NCBI GenBank assembly: GCA_946406115.1
Contig: OX291552.1
Coordinates: 6,821,336 to 6,885,335 of the forward strand
Length of the DNA stretch: 64,000 nucleotides
Direction of reading: 5' to 3'
Source of the DNA: Apoda limacodes
Taxonomy: Eukaryota > Arthropoda > Insecta > Lepidoptera > Limacodidae
In this document: piece by piece, positions 20,923-32,600 of the stretch
How the letters are laid out: each line of letters starts with the position of its first letter
Position numbering within the stretch: position 1 is the first letter of the stretch
Translations under genes and position numbers: made by a program
Notes under the pieces: model-generated
The model's input: the letters and a program-made list of their open reading frames with translations, nothing else
Databases searched by the model: none
What the model was told of the DNA's origin: nothing

Positions 20923-22990
20923 ATAATATAAAATGGAAATCAATTTTCTAAGAACTAGATATTGTACTCTCCCACCACCTTTTTTTTTCTTTAACATCAA
21001 ATATTTTTAAAAGATATTACTTCGAGTGATACTTCGATATTCTCATATATTGAATGTTATACTCTTATACTTCCAAAATATCTTAGTCAAAACGAATTTG
21101 CAATGTTTTATTTCAATTTCAAGCCTAAAAGATAAAAACAACCTTCAATGTCTTTTTTTGATCCCTCAATTTTATTACGAGATATCTGGGATATATGAGC
21201 AACACCAATATCTCGAGGGCATTGGTTTCAGGTTAAAAAAGAGACCGGATTTTATATTATGAAACATTGAATTAGACTCCGTACCATAGTAGATGTTACA
21301 ATTTTCTATTCATAGAATTTTATTATTCATTTTATTTGCTTTGAGGAGTTGGGCGATTTTATTTAAAGTTGGTTTAACTTATTTATTAACAAAGGTTAGG
21401 TTCATTTGAATTTTATTTTCGTTTTATTCTTTTCAGATGAAAGATATGTCAGATGCAACGGTGAAACAGGTCAATCTTAAACTTTGATATAAAGGCCAAA
21501 ACCATTTCTTATGCATTTATCTATAAAAATGACAGAGTCACTTTCTTCTTCTTCACTTCTTAAACATGCTACGATATGCGACAATATCTTGCACTTTGGG
21601 ATAAATCGTACTTACAGTGCAGTATCAGATAGCGGCCCGCAATATTTTATACGTCCACTAGAGCGGTCAAATATGAAATTTGAAAACAGAATGAACTTTT
21701 AAACCTGAACATTGATAAATAAAGAGATCAAGTTTTATTAAAATTTCGGACTGGCGCAACAAAAAGAAAGCGCCATTAAATTAAATTAAAAAGAAAAAAA
21801 AAAGAAATCGTCATTTTAACGCGGGAAATTGACAGCAAAATAAACTATTTTTATTATTGTCAATATAATTAGTTTTTTAAACGCGTGTTTGAGAAAAGCA
21901 CTATGCAAGCCTTGGCCACAGCTGAGCATAACCGGACTCAATGATGCGTGTCTTGGCTGTGCCTCGGCCCGCATACTAACGATCGCCGGTTATGCATATT
22001 ATGGTTATAATCATAACTCATCATTTTTTTATGCCAAATCAACATCAACTAAGCATAATAAAGCTAGCCACAAACAAAATCTCATGCACAAAAACATAGT
22101 AACGACCACTTTAAGATAGCCTTGTGCAAATATTTGGGTTTAAATCGTACAGCGGGATAAAATATCACGGTAAATTAAACCACTGTAATGTGACACCTAA
22201 TTAATAACTAGCCGTTATCATTTTGATGGTACAACAAACTGGTACTTTGATCCATGATCTGTAAACGACTGTGCCGTCAGCCCATGAAAAAGTTGACCAT
22301 TTTAGAACTTAGTCACATTCCAATTCTATTCGACACATTTTGCATTTTGACGCATTTCGCGCACTGCACATGCGTTATTTTACGTCATTGATACATGAAC
22401 TATCTACGCCGAGCAATGACAGCAACGAGCACCGCCGGTCCTCCGCTGTCCGCGCAGCGAATCCTCAAAGAGCTCTGGCAACCTTACTCACCGCCAGGAA
22501 CACAACACTACTCAATGTTAGTGTTATTATGGCCGCGGTTTTCTGTAAGGTGGAGTTACTTCCCCAGTTCGAGCCGCTCATTCGAGCAAGTACTCGCTAT
22601 GCCCTGCTTAAATTGTTCATGTGGCTTATTCGAGCAAGTACTTGCAGTGCCCTACCTCTCTTGAGTAGTGCTCATCGATATATTGGCAAAAAAAATATTT
22701 AAATATTAACGCAATATCTTTTTAGGAAGAAATTATGCTATTATAAACTTTCAATGAGCTAAATTCGTGTCTCAGCTTAATTTTGCCAGTTTCTCTATTG
22801 ATCATTTCCCAAATAGTTTTTATTTGTTTTTCAAGTTTTTTATTTTACTATTCATGTATTCAGATTTCACTTTCCAGCACACAGTTTTAAATAAATTAGG
22901 ATAATTTTTTACATACCCTTTAAACCTCGTATCGTAGTTGTATGTTTTTGAGTGTGTTTCTATTTTTTAATATTCCCTTCGTTGATCACT
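20923..22990. other. AT-rich sequence, no gene supported
   Basis: The longest frames (22340-22702, 21026-21262) have no recognisable domain and no clear splice context. A 29-bp piece (cattcgagcaagtactcgct...) is duplicated with a period of about 51 bp at 22577-22655. Nothing else is recognised. Confidence 0.45.
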
Positions 22991-23001
22991 CACTCAATTT
23001 A

Positions 23002-23222
23002 TTGACGTGACAACGTCTTATAAATTGGTTTGCCGGGTGACACTTCAAGAAACTGCGTTACGCTCCGCTCACGTTATGCGCTCACAATGAGAGCGAGTGA
23101 GAGGCACGCGGCATGGTTAGCCCGCCTAAGAGCGAGAGAGACAGACATAAAAAGTGAAAGGCACAAGTTGTCACGTAAAACTTTCGCCCGTATACCGACT
23201 TTACAGGCAACCAGTTTTTTTT
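23002..23222 (+). mobile_element. Dispersed element E (copy 1)
   Basis: tgacgtgacaacgtcttata at the start and accgactttacaggcaacca near the end are shared with 45718-45912. That copy lacks a short piece around 23110 and another around 23150. GACAACGTC/GTTGTCACG are partly inverted. Class unknown; no coding sequence. Confidence 0.7.
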
Positions 23223-23953
23223 TTCATTCGTTGGAACTAATTTATTTTAAAATATTTTTTCAAAATCATTAACAATTGTATTAAATAAGTCTTCGTACAA
23301 ATCATTTGCCTTTTCTTTAGTTATATCTAAAGAAGGGAGTAAATTTTGTAAGTTACATTTGTATTTTTCTAGTCTATAATCGGTTATTGGTCAACATGCA
23401 ATTATTTTAGATAATCCAACTGAATTAGAATCATTGATATTGATACTGATTTTGAAAAATTGCGACACATGCTGTTTCCATGGTTATCAAAAAATAGCTA
23501 TCGATAACCATGGAGTATATGCTTTTAATGAATCATTGACTTATACGCTGTATGTCAAAATTATTTAAACGACATTATGGATATAATGAAGTGAGTCTTT
23601 GGGTCAAATATACAAATTGTCTACTAAAGACTCTACTGTAATATCACGTCACGGTGTCACTCTCGGTATAGTAAAATGACAAGGTTTTAATTTGCTCGAT
23701 ATTTTCATAGGCTGACTGTACCTATCTGTTTAGTTAAAATCTGACGAGATAACCATTCAACTCTAACGAGGACGTAATCAATGAGCGTTGCGGGCAACAG
23801 TCACTCTTTGTCGCTGCGATCTTAATATAATAATGTCGAATGTTTATCGGGACAAGGGTGGCATGCAGTCTCAATGATGTTATTATGAAGGAATAAAACA
23901 TATATAAATTTTTATATTATTTCAGCTAAATAAATAAATTTTATAATTACTAT

Positions 23954-24082
23954 TTTTGGACATTACACACAGCGCCGTCTGGCCCCAACGTGAGCAAAGC
24001 TTGTGTTATGGGTACCAGACGAGTGATACAAATACATATATTACTTTTTTTTTTGTAAATACATACATATCATACATAATTT
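23954..24082 (-). repeat. tRNA-derived SINE, 3' fragment
   Basis: The reverse complement contains cataacacaagctttgctca and ggggccagacggcgctgtgt. The tRNA-like head is missing. Confidence 0.65.
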
Positions 24083-24269
24083 ATATGAACTATTGCTTCA
24101 ACAAATACATGAGATACGATAAATTTTTATTTCTTAATTTTGATCTGACTTAAAATTGACTTAAAAGTTAAAATAAGCCCCTAAAGCAAACATACCGACA
24201 GAACATTAAGCTACATGTTTTATTCGCCTTGAAGTTGATTGCCAATTGGAAAACATATAGAGTAAACAT

Positions 24270-24400
24270 GCATAGTCAAAAAGTCTTATGTGATGTCCAC
24301 AATCAATACTGAGTCCGAGTGATAAACAATAGCTCAAAACGCCCTCGCCCAAGGTGAGGCAGATAGACACGTGCCCTAACAGCGGAGACATATGAGGGCA
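24270..24400 (+). repeat. Dispersed SINE body fragment
   Basis: tgatgtccacaatcaatact, the 'cgcccaaggtgaggcag' segment and the 'gccctaacagcggagaca' end follow the same order as 63435-63530. Confidence 0.55.
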
Positions 24401-25751
24401 GATAAGGTAAGGAAACATAAAAAATATAGTACACCATTTCGTCACAGTAGACACATACATTTTGTTGCTAAATAGTGTTTAGTTTTCAAAGGTCCGGTTT
24501 TCGTACATAATTTATGATAATTTCATAAAAAGTAATATAGCGAAACCACTGAAATAAGTTTAGATAGTTACTTCTAAAACATTTAAGGTTTTTCTTATAA
24601 ACCGCTGTATAAATATCCGAAAGCAGTGAGTCATAACTATAAAAAAGGACGAGGTTCTATGTTCAACGTGTTTTTTTTTGTTTTTCGTAGTTGTATTGTT
24701 GTGTATGTTTTGACAACCACGGAACAAATTTGAATGAATTGAACTGTTCTTAATCGAACTAAAAATAAAGTTGAAAAAGATTGGATCATAAAGAACGGAG
24801 ATCTGGAGGTTAGAAAATATGGTTTTAGTATTTGCTTACGTTAAATACGTTTACATACAAATGTTTATTTGTTCAAGTAAGTTTTATGTGTGCATGTTAT
24901 GCAATGTCTGATAAATGTTAGCCAATTTTAATCAAGGTGATCCCCTATTTACTGATATATGTCCAATATCAACATTAAAAAATAATAAAATTACATTATA
25001 TTCAATACCCTACCAAAAAGTGACACATAATTCGTACGCAAATGAAACACTGTGCAAAGTGTTTTCTTTACCTTGTAGTCGATAAAAAATGTTTTTTATC
25101 TTTACTAAGAGAATTAAATTAGTCAATGCATTGACTTGAAACTTTTACATAATGTTGCTTTTGAATATAAGTGTATTTTATATACATTTTATGCAGAAGT
25201 TTTTTTACGAGTGAGTCATAGCAAAGCGTGGCCGAGTAGCAGTTATTCATATGGTTTTTTAAAGTTATTGATTACAAATAAAAACACTCTAAGGAATAAA
25301 AAAACTTTAAATTTGCTTAGAAAAGATAAAAAAATACTAACATTACTTTTTAATCTATATAATGGAAAATTCAATTAGGTACCTTTAAAGTACTTTACAA
25401 ATATTAAATGTGTAAGGCAATTTAATATATTTAATTAACTCGTTATACCAATTCAAACATTGCGTTGCAAGGCCCAGTTCAAGGGAATATGTGATTCAGT
25501 ACACAACAATACAAACTAAATTATGTATTGTGTACTCTACTCCATATATTTTTTAGCCTTGTTTAAACTGCAGTCTTAAAAAAGACGTAATCAATGCAAA
25601 ACCAACAGTTTTAAGCAAACTTTTGCATTGATAAGATGTGCAATATTATTCGTAATATATTTAAAATTATACAATACTTAAATAATTAAGAATTATTATT
25701 AGTATCAGTTTAATTATTTATTTTTGATTAAGTGATAAAGACGGCATTAAA
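24401..25751. other. Upstream flank of the phosphatase gene
   Basis: AT-rich with no other gene seen. An arthropod initiator-like TCAGT lies at 25705-25709, 43 bp before the start codon, but the nearest TATA-like sequence (25668) is too far away to be a standard pair. The transcription start is not fixed by the sequence, and an untranslated exon further upstream is possible. Confidence 0.35.
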
Positions 25752-25842
25752 ATGAACTTGACGTCGCATCTTCTCGTTTTATTTTTTTTCATAAGTGTTT
25801 TTGCAAATGCCCGTGTTGTACAAAAAAAAAATGAAAAAATAT
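25752..25842 (+). CDS. ALP: Phosphatase coding exon 1 (signal peptide)
   Basis: 30 codons plus one base: a hydrophobic signal with [14 protein letters not shown] and likely cleavage after Ala20 (A-N-A), then a basic stretch. It is followed by a consensus donor GTAAGT at 25843. It ends in phase 1, exactly what exon 2 needs (T+CT = Ser). It lies 18.6 kb from exon 2, and nothing between them offers a better start. It is the least certain exon because the sequence is not conserved in the family. Confidence 0.7.
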
Positions 25843-26655
25843 GTAAGTAATCAAAGTTTGTTTTAAAGTAAGTTTATTTGGAATAACGAATTTTATACTT
25901 AATTGCAATAAAAAACTAAATATAAGTAAAAATACAAGGTGTATTAACAATAAAATAATGTAGTTAAAGTAACTGGCCAAGAGCGAGTCTGGTTCGCACA
26001 CCGAGGGTTCCGTACAAACTTATATGTTGGTATGTAGATAGTTCTTACATCATGAGATCAAGTCTCACAGGTTTATGCCTTAGTTATCAGTTTTTGGATT
26101 ATTTCCTGCATTAGTTATGTTACATTTTGCTTCTTGTCAAATTTCGTGATTATACGTCAACGGGTAGAACCTCATAGGTTTTGATTTATTGGTGTTACAG
26201 TATATGTGACAATAATTAACGTTGGGCATTTGTTTTTATTGTATTCACTTAGAAGCTTCATTTCTTTACAACTTTAAGTGACCGTAGACTTTAGTATTTG
26301 ACATTAATTTCAAATTGATACCTCCACGCGTTTGTGAGTAAAAGGGTCTTGACAGATAGATAAACTTTTTATTTTCTTTTTGTGTTCTAACTAAAATTAA
26401 CAAATTACGGATTTTTTCCTACCTTTGTGATGTAAGACTTTGCTTTTTGACAAATTTCATGATTGTAGGACTATGGACAGAACCCTTTTTTTGATTTATT
26501 TGTGAATGCTAAAATATTTGACAAAGGTGGCCGTTTTTTTTTATTACGTAGACTTAAAGGCTTGATTTTTACAACTTTAAGTGACCGTAGACTTTAGTAT
26601 TTGATATTAATTTCAACTTGATACCTTCTCGCATTCCTGAGAGAAAGGGTTTTGT

Positions 26656-26686
<31 letters not shown>

Positions 26687-29600
26687 CAAAGTGATCCTAT
26701 AAAGGTTCCTTTTTCCGTTTGAACCCTAAAAAACATTTGTTCTCAAATATTTTACTTAGAAGTCAACAGCATATCAAAAATCCTAAACATATATCCTATG
26801 TCATTTATAATTACAATCATTAATTTAATGAAATAAACTTTTTAACAATAAAAAAACGGGTTGCACTCCGGGAGTGCCGGCAGAAGTGAAAACATACTCG
26901 CTATTTACTTCCCATCACTTCTTATCCATATTTATTTATTAAAAATAATAACTTTTGTTTATTTACTTTTTTGACGTTGTATATTTGACAGCTCAATCTG
27001 TCATAGAATTAAAATCCCATATCCAACCTCCCTGCACTACTCATAATCGCCATATGCTAAAAATAAAAACTAACCTAATGTAAATAAAGGTCACGTGTCC
27101 TAAGGCGAGTGACATCTTACGAATTTTCGATCAGGACACGTGACCTGACGCGAGTTTAACAGTTTTACCCATCACAAAAAAAGTGCACAGCGCCGCTAAA
27201 AAAGTTTTCACTTAAAAAAAAAAAATAAACAACCGGCTTCAAAAACATGCACTATAAACATAAAAATAATTACTAACTTCAAAAATCTCATATTAATTAC
27301 AATTTGAAGTTGGTGTCAAGAAATTGAAGTGTGTTATAAACCGACACCGATATAAAAGACGGTGTCTTAAAACCAAAATAAATAATTATTTTGACTTTTA
27401 GTGTATCTTTTTAAAGCCGATTGTTTTTTTTTTTTGTTTAAAGGATTTTATTTTTTACTTTTGAGTGACGAATTGCTTTTTCTTCTCGTACATTAAACAC
27501 ATCGATACTCATTACACTACAACGTTTTTAAATTTAATTATTACAAACTAGACTTTGCCAGCGGCTGCGCCAGCCCTGAACTCCTTAATTATTTCCTTTA
27601 TTATACTAATGAAGTTTGCTATAGCAAGCTATAGCTACATCTATTGTGCTTTAAACTCTGTAATAGTTATTCCTACGAGAACTTTCGAATTTTTCGGGAT
27701 AAAAAGTAGCCTTTATGCTATTCCAGGACCTAACCTATGTGTATGCCAAGTTTAATCCCGATGCGCCCAGTGGTTAAAGCGTGATTGCGTAACAAACATC
27801 TATCCAGACGTACACTCTTTCACATTTATTATATTAGTAGGATAAAAAAAATATCCAAATGTTCCCTCTATATCATTTATTGTCGCGTACGTGGCTCTGT
27901 AAGTAAAGACTAATGACCCGACTGCTGAATCGAGAAGCGTAGGTTCGATTCAAGCACAATACAAATAATTATTATTTGTGTTTGTCTTAAGACTGAGCGT
28001 TTTCTATGAATAATATGTATGTATTTACTAACAAAAAAAACCTATAGGTATATGGTTAAACAATAATATTGACCCGGCGAACGTTGTATCTCCTTTGTTG
28101 AAACGACTGGTGCGCCACGTACAAAGGGTTGTACGAGTGCCAATTAAGAAACCTTTCTCGGCGTGTTCACATCAACTTACCGAAATTTTATTACAATCGA
28201 GCAATCGGATGAATGGTTTACCCTTAGTACACGAGACCGACCCGCACTTAGTACACGAGACCGACCCGCACTTAGTACACGAGACCGACCCGCACTTAGT
28301 ACACGAGACCGACCCGCACTTAGTACACGAGACCGACCCGCACTTAGTACACGAGACCGACCCGCACTTAGTACACGAGACCGACCCGCACTTAGTACAC
28401 GAGACCGACCCGCACTTAGTACACGAGACCGACCCGCACTTAGTACACGAGACCGACCCGCACTTAACTGGTTCTTTCTTCGTGTGTAATGTAATGTAAA
28501 GGCCCCTTCGTTTACGATACAAATTTAACTTTATAATACTATGTCAAGAAGATAAAATATACAACAAATTGTGAATCATGAAGTATTAGGGTAGTTCTAC
28601 AAAGTAAGGAATTTTCGACAGCTCAGCTAAAATGTCATGAAAAAATTGTTACAACCAAGTTTATTTTCATAACATATTGTTTACCATACCTATATCTACC
28701 TAGTCTCTAAAAATAATTTAGTTACTAATATATTATCTTAGGAAAAAAAATACTCAAAGCGTCAAATTCCCAGGATCCTGGAGTGTCCCACGAGCAAAAT
28801 TGAATCTAATGTGCAATATTATTTATTTTCTACTATAATGAGCCCATAAGTAAAACCAATATAAATGACATCCTATTATTATTGTTACCTAGGTGACATA
28901 TTACTAATTTATTGTAACAAAAACATTATAAAAACTTTGTCCAGAAGTTGTCCCAACAGTTTTATATCAGGATCCTGCCCAATGTTAAATAAGCCAAAAT
29001 ACAATATTCTATTAGCCGCGCGACCTTGACGTTTAGTTGAGTTCGTTGCCAGTACGAAAGAGACAAAGAATACCACCTATCGTTTTGCACCCAGTGTGTT
29101 GCTTAGTCTGCCCGGCACATTTGATGGAGGAAGTCGCATCATAATCAGTCGAGCTCACAGAATCCTGGTAAGATATTTAATTACGAAATTCATGTGGTAA
29201 TATGGTAATTGTAGAATTTTGATGTATAAATTGCTTACACGAAGGCTTAATGCTGCTTAATTTTGGTTGAATGTTATAAATAGACGTTATTTTTAAATAT
29301 TATTCCGAAATTCTCAGCAACCTGGTCTCAGGATCCTGTCAAATAAATACTGAATGATACTGAGAAAAATGCAGGATCCTGAGTGTTTATATTGAAATAT
29401 AATTTTTGTTCAACATCATATGTTACTTTTTCTGCTATATACTATGAAGTCAAAATAATAAAGCAGTTAGCTAGTTCAAATAATCAATTTATCTATAACT
29501 AATAAGTATGATCACTGAACTAAGCATTGCAATTCGTATGATCGTTTCAAAATATCAGAAAAAGATAAATACAACGTAAACGTACATTTAAAACATGTGC

Positions 29601-32600
29601 CTATGTCTATTTATATTATATACAATTTTCTTTATTATTTTGTATTTGCCTGAGCTCGAACTCAAAATAAAATTATTTAATCGCGTAAGTACTGTTGTAA
29701 ATATGAGGTTTACGTGTACAATTAAACCTCATATTTAATTACATATCGGTTGCAGATTGCAATGTTATTGAAATTTTAATATTAAACATTATAAAACTTT
29801 GAAATTTTAAAGTGTGAGTTCATTGATTTTTATTATTCGAAAGCTCATTTGATTGTTTTTTTTAGACATAAAATGGCGAAACCAAAGAAAAAACAGACTA
29901 GAGAAGAAATACCAGAAAAAAAAAGATAGCTGAAAAATTGAGATACGAAAAAATTAAGAATGATCCTCAGAAACTAGCAGCAGAAAAAGAGAAAAGAAAT
30001 CAAAAATATAAGAAATTGAGAGAAACTGGCAAAAAAAACTAGTATCTGAAATGACGGCTCGTGAAAAAAAAAGGAAGCTCGCAAAAATTGGAGACTATAT
30101 TCATACAAATCTTACAAAAAGAAAAAGTCCATGACAAGTTTGAGAAATCAGTTTGTTAGAGAAAATACTCCATCTAGTCTTTACGATAAACCTGTGAATA
30201 ATGAGCCCCGTAATCAGGAACTACCACAGCACGAAAATAATAAAATTATTTAACTTAACTTAAAAGCAAAATTAATAAGACTGCTAAATGTTTTTGGTTT
30301 CCGTCATACTATTGTTTATGACAAGTGATGTTCATATTTAAATTGTTAACAATAATTTTGTTACTTTGTTATAAAACAGATTTTATTACATTATGTTTGT
30401 TAACATTATTATTTTATTAAAGCTATTTTTGTAGATTTAATGATAAAAGTTCCTGTTCAAGACTGATTTATATAGATAATTAGTATAAGTCAAGAATAGA
30501 CTTAATTATCACGATAGTTCAAGATATTTGGACAATTACAAACTAATGGTTAGAAGCATAGTTTTTATTTGTAAATTTATTTATTAAATAAATGTTGATT
30601 TTGATTGATATTTGTTTAAATCCTCAGTCTCCTGGTTACAATCTCAGTTTCCTGCTGCTTGATTTCTTAAAATTGCCATAACTCTAATATTTTTGAATAT
30701 TTTGTCCGTTCCACTTAACATAGGCTAAAAGACCATGTAATCTTTATGATAAACTATATTTTGTAACCAAAATGAAAAAAAAATCGTCGGGCCGGAATCG
30801 GACTCATTTTCGTCCTTAGTTTGTAGAACAACCCTTAATGTAAATCAAATTATGTTTTTAAAGAAATTAATAATTTTCTTTATTTAGAAGACATTTTAGT
30901 CTCACAAATATAAAATGATCTTGAAAGTCATTACAACACTCAAAGTTTTATCTTGCCTTAAGAAAAACTTTTTGTATTAAAGTTTGTCTAATAAAATCTC
31001 GTTTAATAAACTAATATTTGTGGAATACGCTTTTTGGGTTACGCAACCCAATCGCAAAAATAGACCCCTTATAAATTCAACATATCCGTCAGTTCGTATG
31101 TCACAGCCATAAAATTCTAGTATAAGTAGATGAGGTATAAGCTATATGGCTACAAATTATGGAATTAAAAATCTTTTCTAACGGAACTCTGGTATTCCTG
31201 ATCCGATCCGTACCAAATTTGAATGGCACTATTCTGAAAGTGAAAATAAGTGAAAGTACTTTTTGTAAGTGTACCAAGAAAATTTTTAAAAAATTTCACA
31301 AACGAGCTTTAATTAGAACCTGGTTATTGTTTATGACCAAAGTATTTGTCAAGACAAATTTAACAAGCCCAAACTAGATGGGTTAATGTCGCGTCGTTTC
31401 GTTGGAGAGTTCTTATGGCCACCTTACGGCGTTATCAGCAAACCAGCTCTATGGCATCATTATATTGCATTGTCATTAGATTTACGTGTGTATGCAAAAT
31501 TTCACCTTAATATAACTTCGGGAAGTGGGTCAAATTTAAGTAACAAGATTTAATTACAGATATGGGACAGGTAAAAAAATAAAAGTTTGTAAAAATAGTT
31601 AAAATTGGTTCACAAACAGTAAAATTATGCGGAAACATACATAAAAAAACATGCTAAAGAATCGATAACAACCTTTACTTTTTTGGAAGTCAGTTAAAAA
31701 TAAGTGAAATCCTATTAAAAAAAAAAAAAAAATGTGCTTAGCCTCCCTTTCGTATAATGTTCTGATTAGGCATCGCAATCTTTGTGTGAAATAATGGAAT
31801 GGGCCAAATATTACACGATATACATAAATACCTGGAGACCGAGCTTTGCTCGTTGTTTTAACAACGCCATCTATTGTCAAGTATCTTTAGTGTTACTTAA
31901 CAACGCCATCTATTTTCGATATCTTTAGTGTTACTGTTTCGGTAAAATAATAATCGCCAATAGATTTCAGGAAGAGTCATATTTTTCAGTTCTCATTGCC
32001 TGAAAACACGGCTGAAACGACGTTTTCTAAAAATGAAACCTATCTAGATCGATTTATGGCTCGTGAAACCCCCTGCATACTAAATTTCATGAAAATTGTT
32101 GAAAGTACCGTTACTACCCTACTCCCGTTTCCGAGATTCAGATTATATATATACATATATACAATAATTGCTCGTTTTAAGGTATTAGAGTCTATGTATG
32201 TAAGAATCTCATAAATGGTGCTACGTTCGAGTTATTAGCAAATTGTATGTATTTATCACTGATGAAACCGCGGTAAACAGCTAGTCTACTAAATCATTTG
32301 CTGTTCACTCAATCATCAGTGGTAATATATTTCGTTTACTCTTGCAGTAAGCCGACTGGTAAATTAGCTGTCAAATTTTTTGTGAGACAATGGTAAAGAA
32401 AATTCTTAAATTGATCAACTATATTTTATGAGGTCGTAATAAATTACTGTGACCCTTTTTCTACTCGTGAAGCTTAGATTGATTTATTATTTATAAAATA
32501 CTATCTATTAAATATAAATATATCACAGCTATACATTTTATTATATGGCATCATTTTTTTACTAAACTCAATAATTCACTACTGGAATAAAAATAAAATA

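Noticed and set aside
22340..22702. A 120-codon frame in a GC-richer stretch
   Set aside because: No domain, no splice or start context, and part of it is a local duplication.
23478..23513. Inverted CCATGGTTATC / GATAACCATGG pair
   Set aside because: An 11-bp pair with a 14-nt loop is not rare enough in 64 kb to claim as an element.
24629..24660. A TATA-like stretch (ctataaaaaagga) as the phosphatase promoter
   Set aside because: It is about 1.1 kb before the start codon, and no 5' exon with a donor could be identified between them.
28224..28463. CRISPR-like array
   Set aside because: Units are directly adjacent with no spacers, and the genome is eukaryotic.
28095..28522. Frames encoding 8-residue repeats on both strands
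   Set aside because: A 24-bp stop-free tandem unit keeps many frames open; there is no codon signal, domain or splice context.
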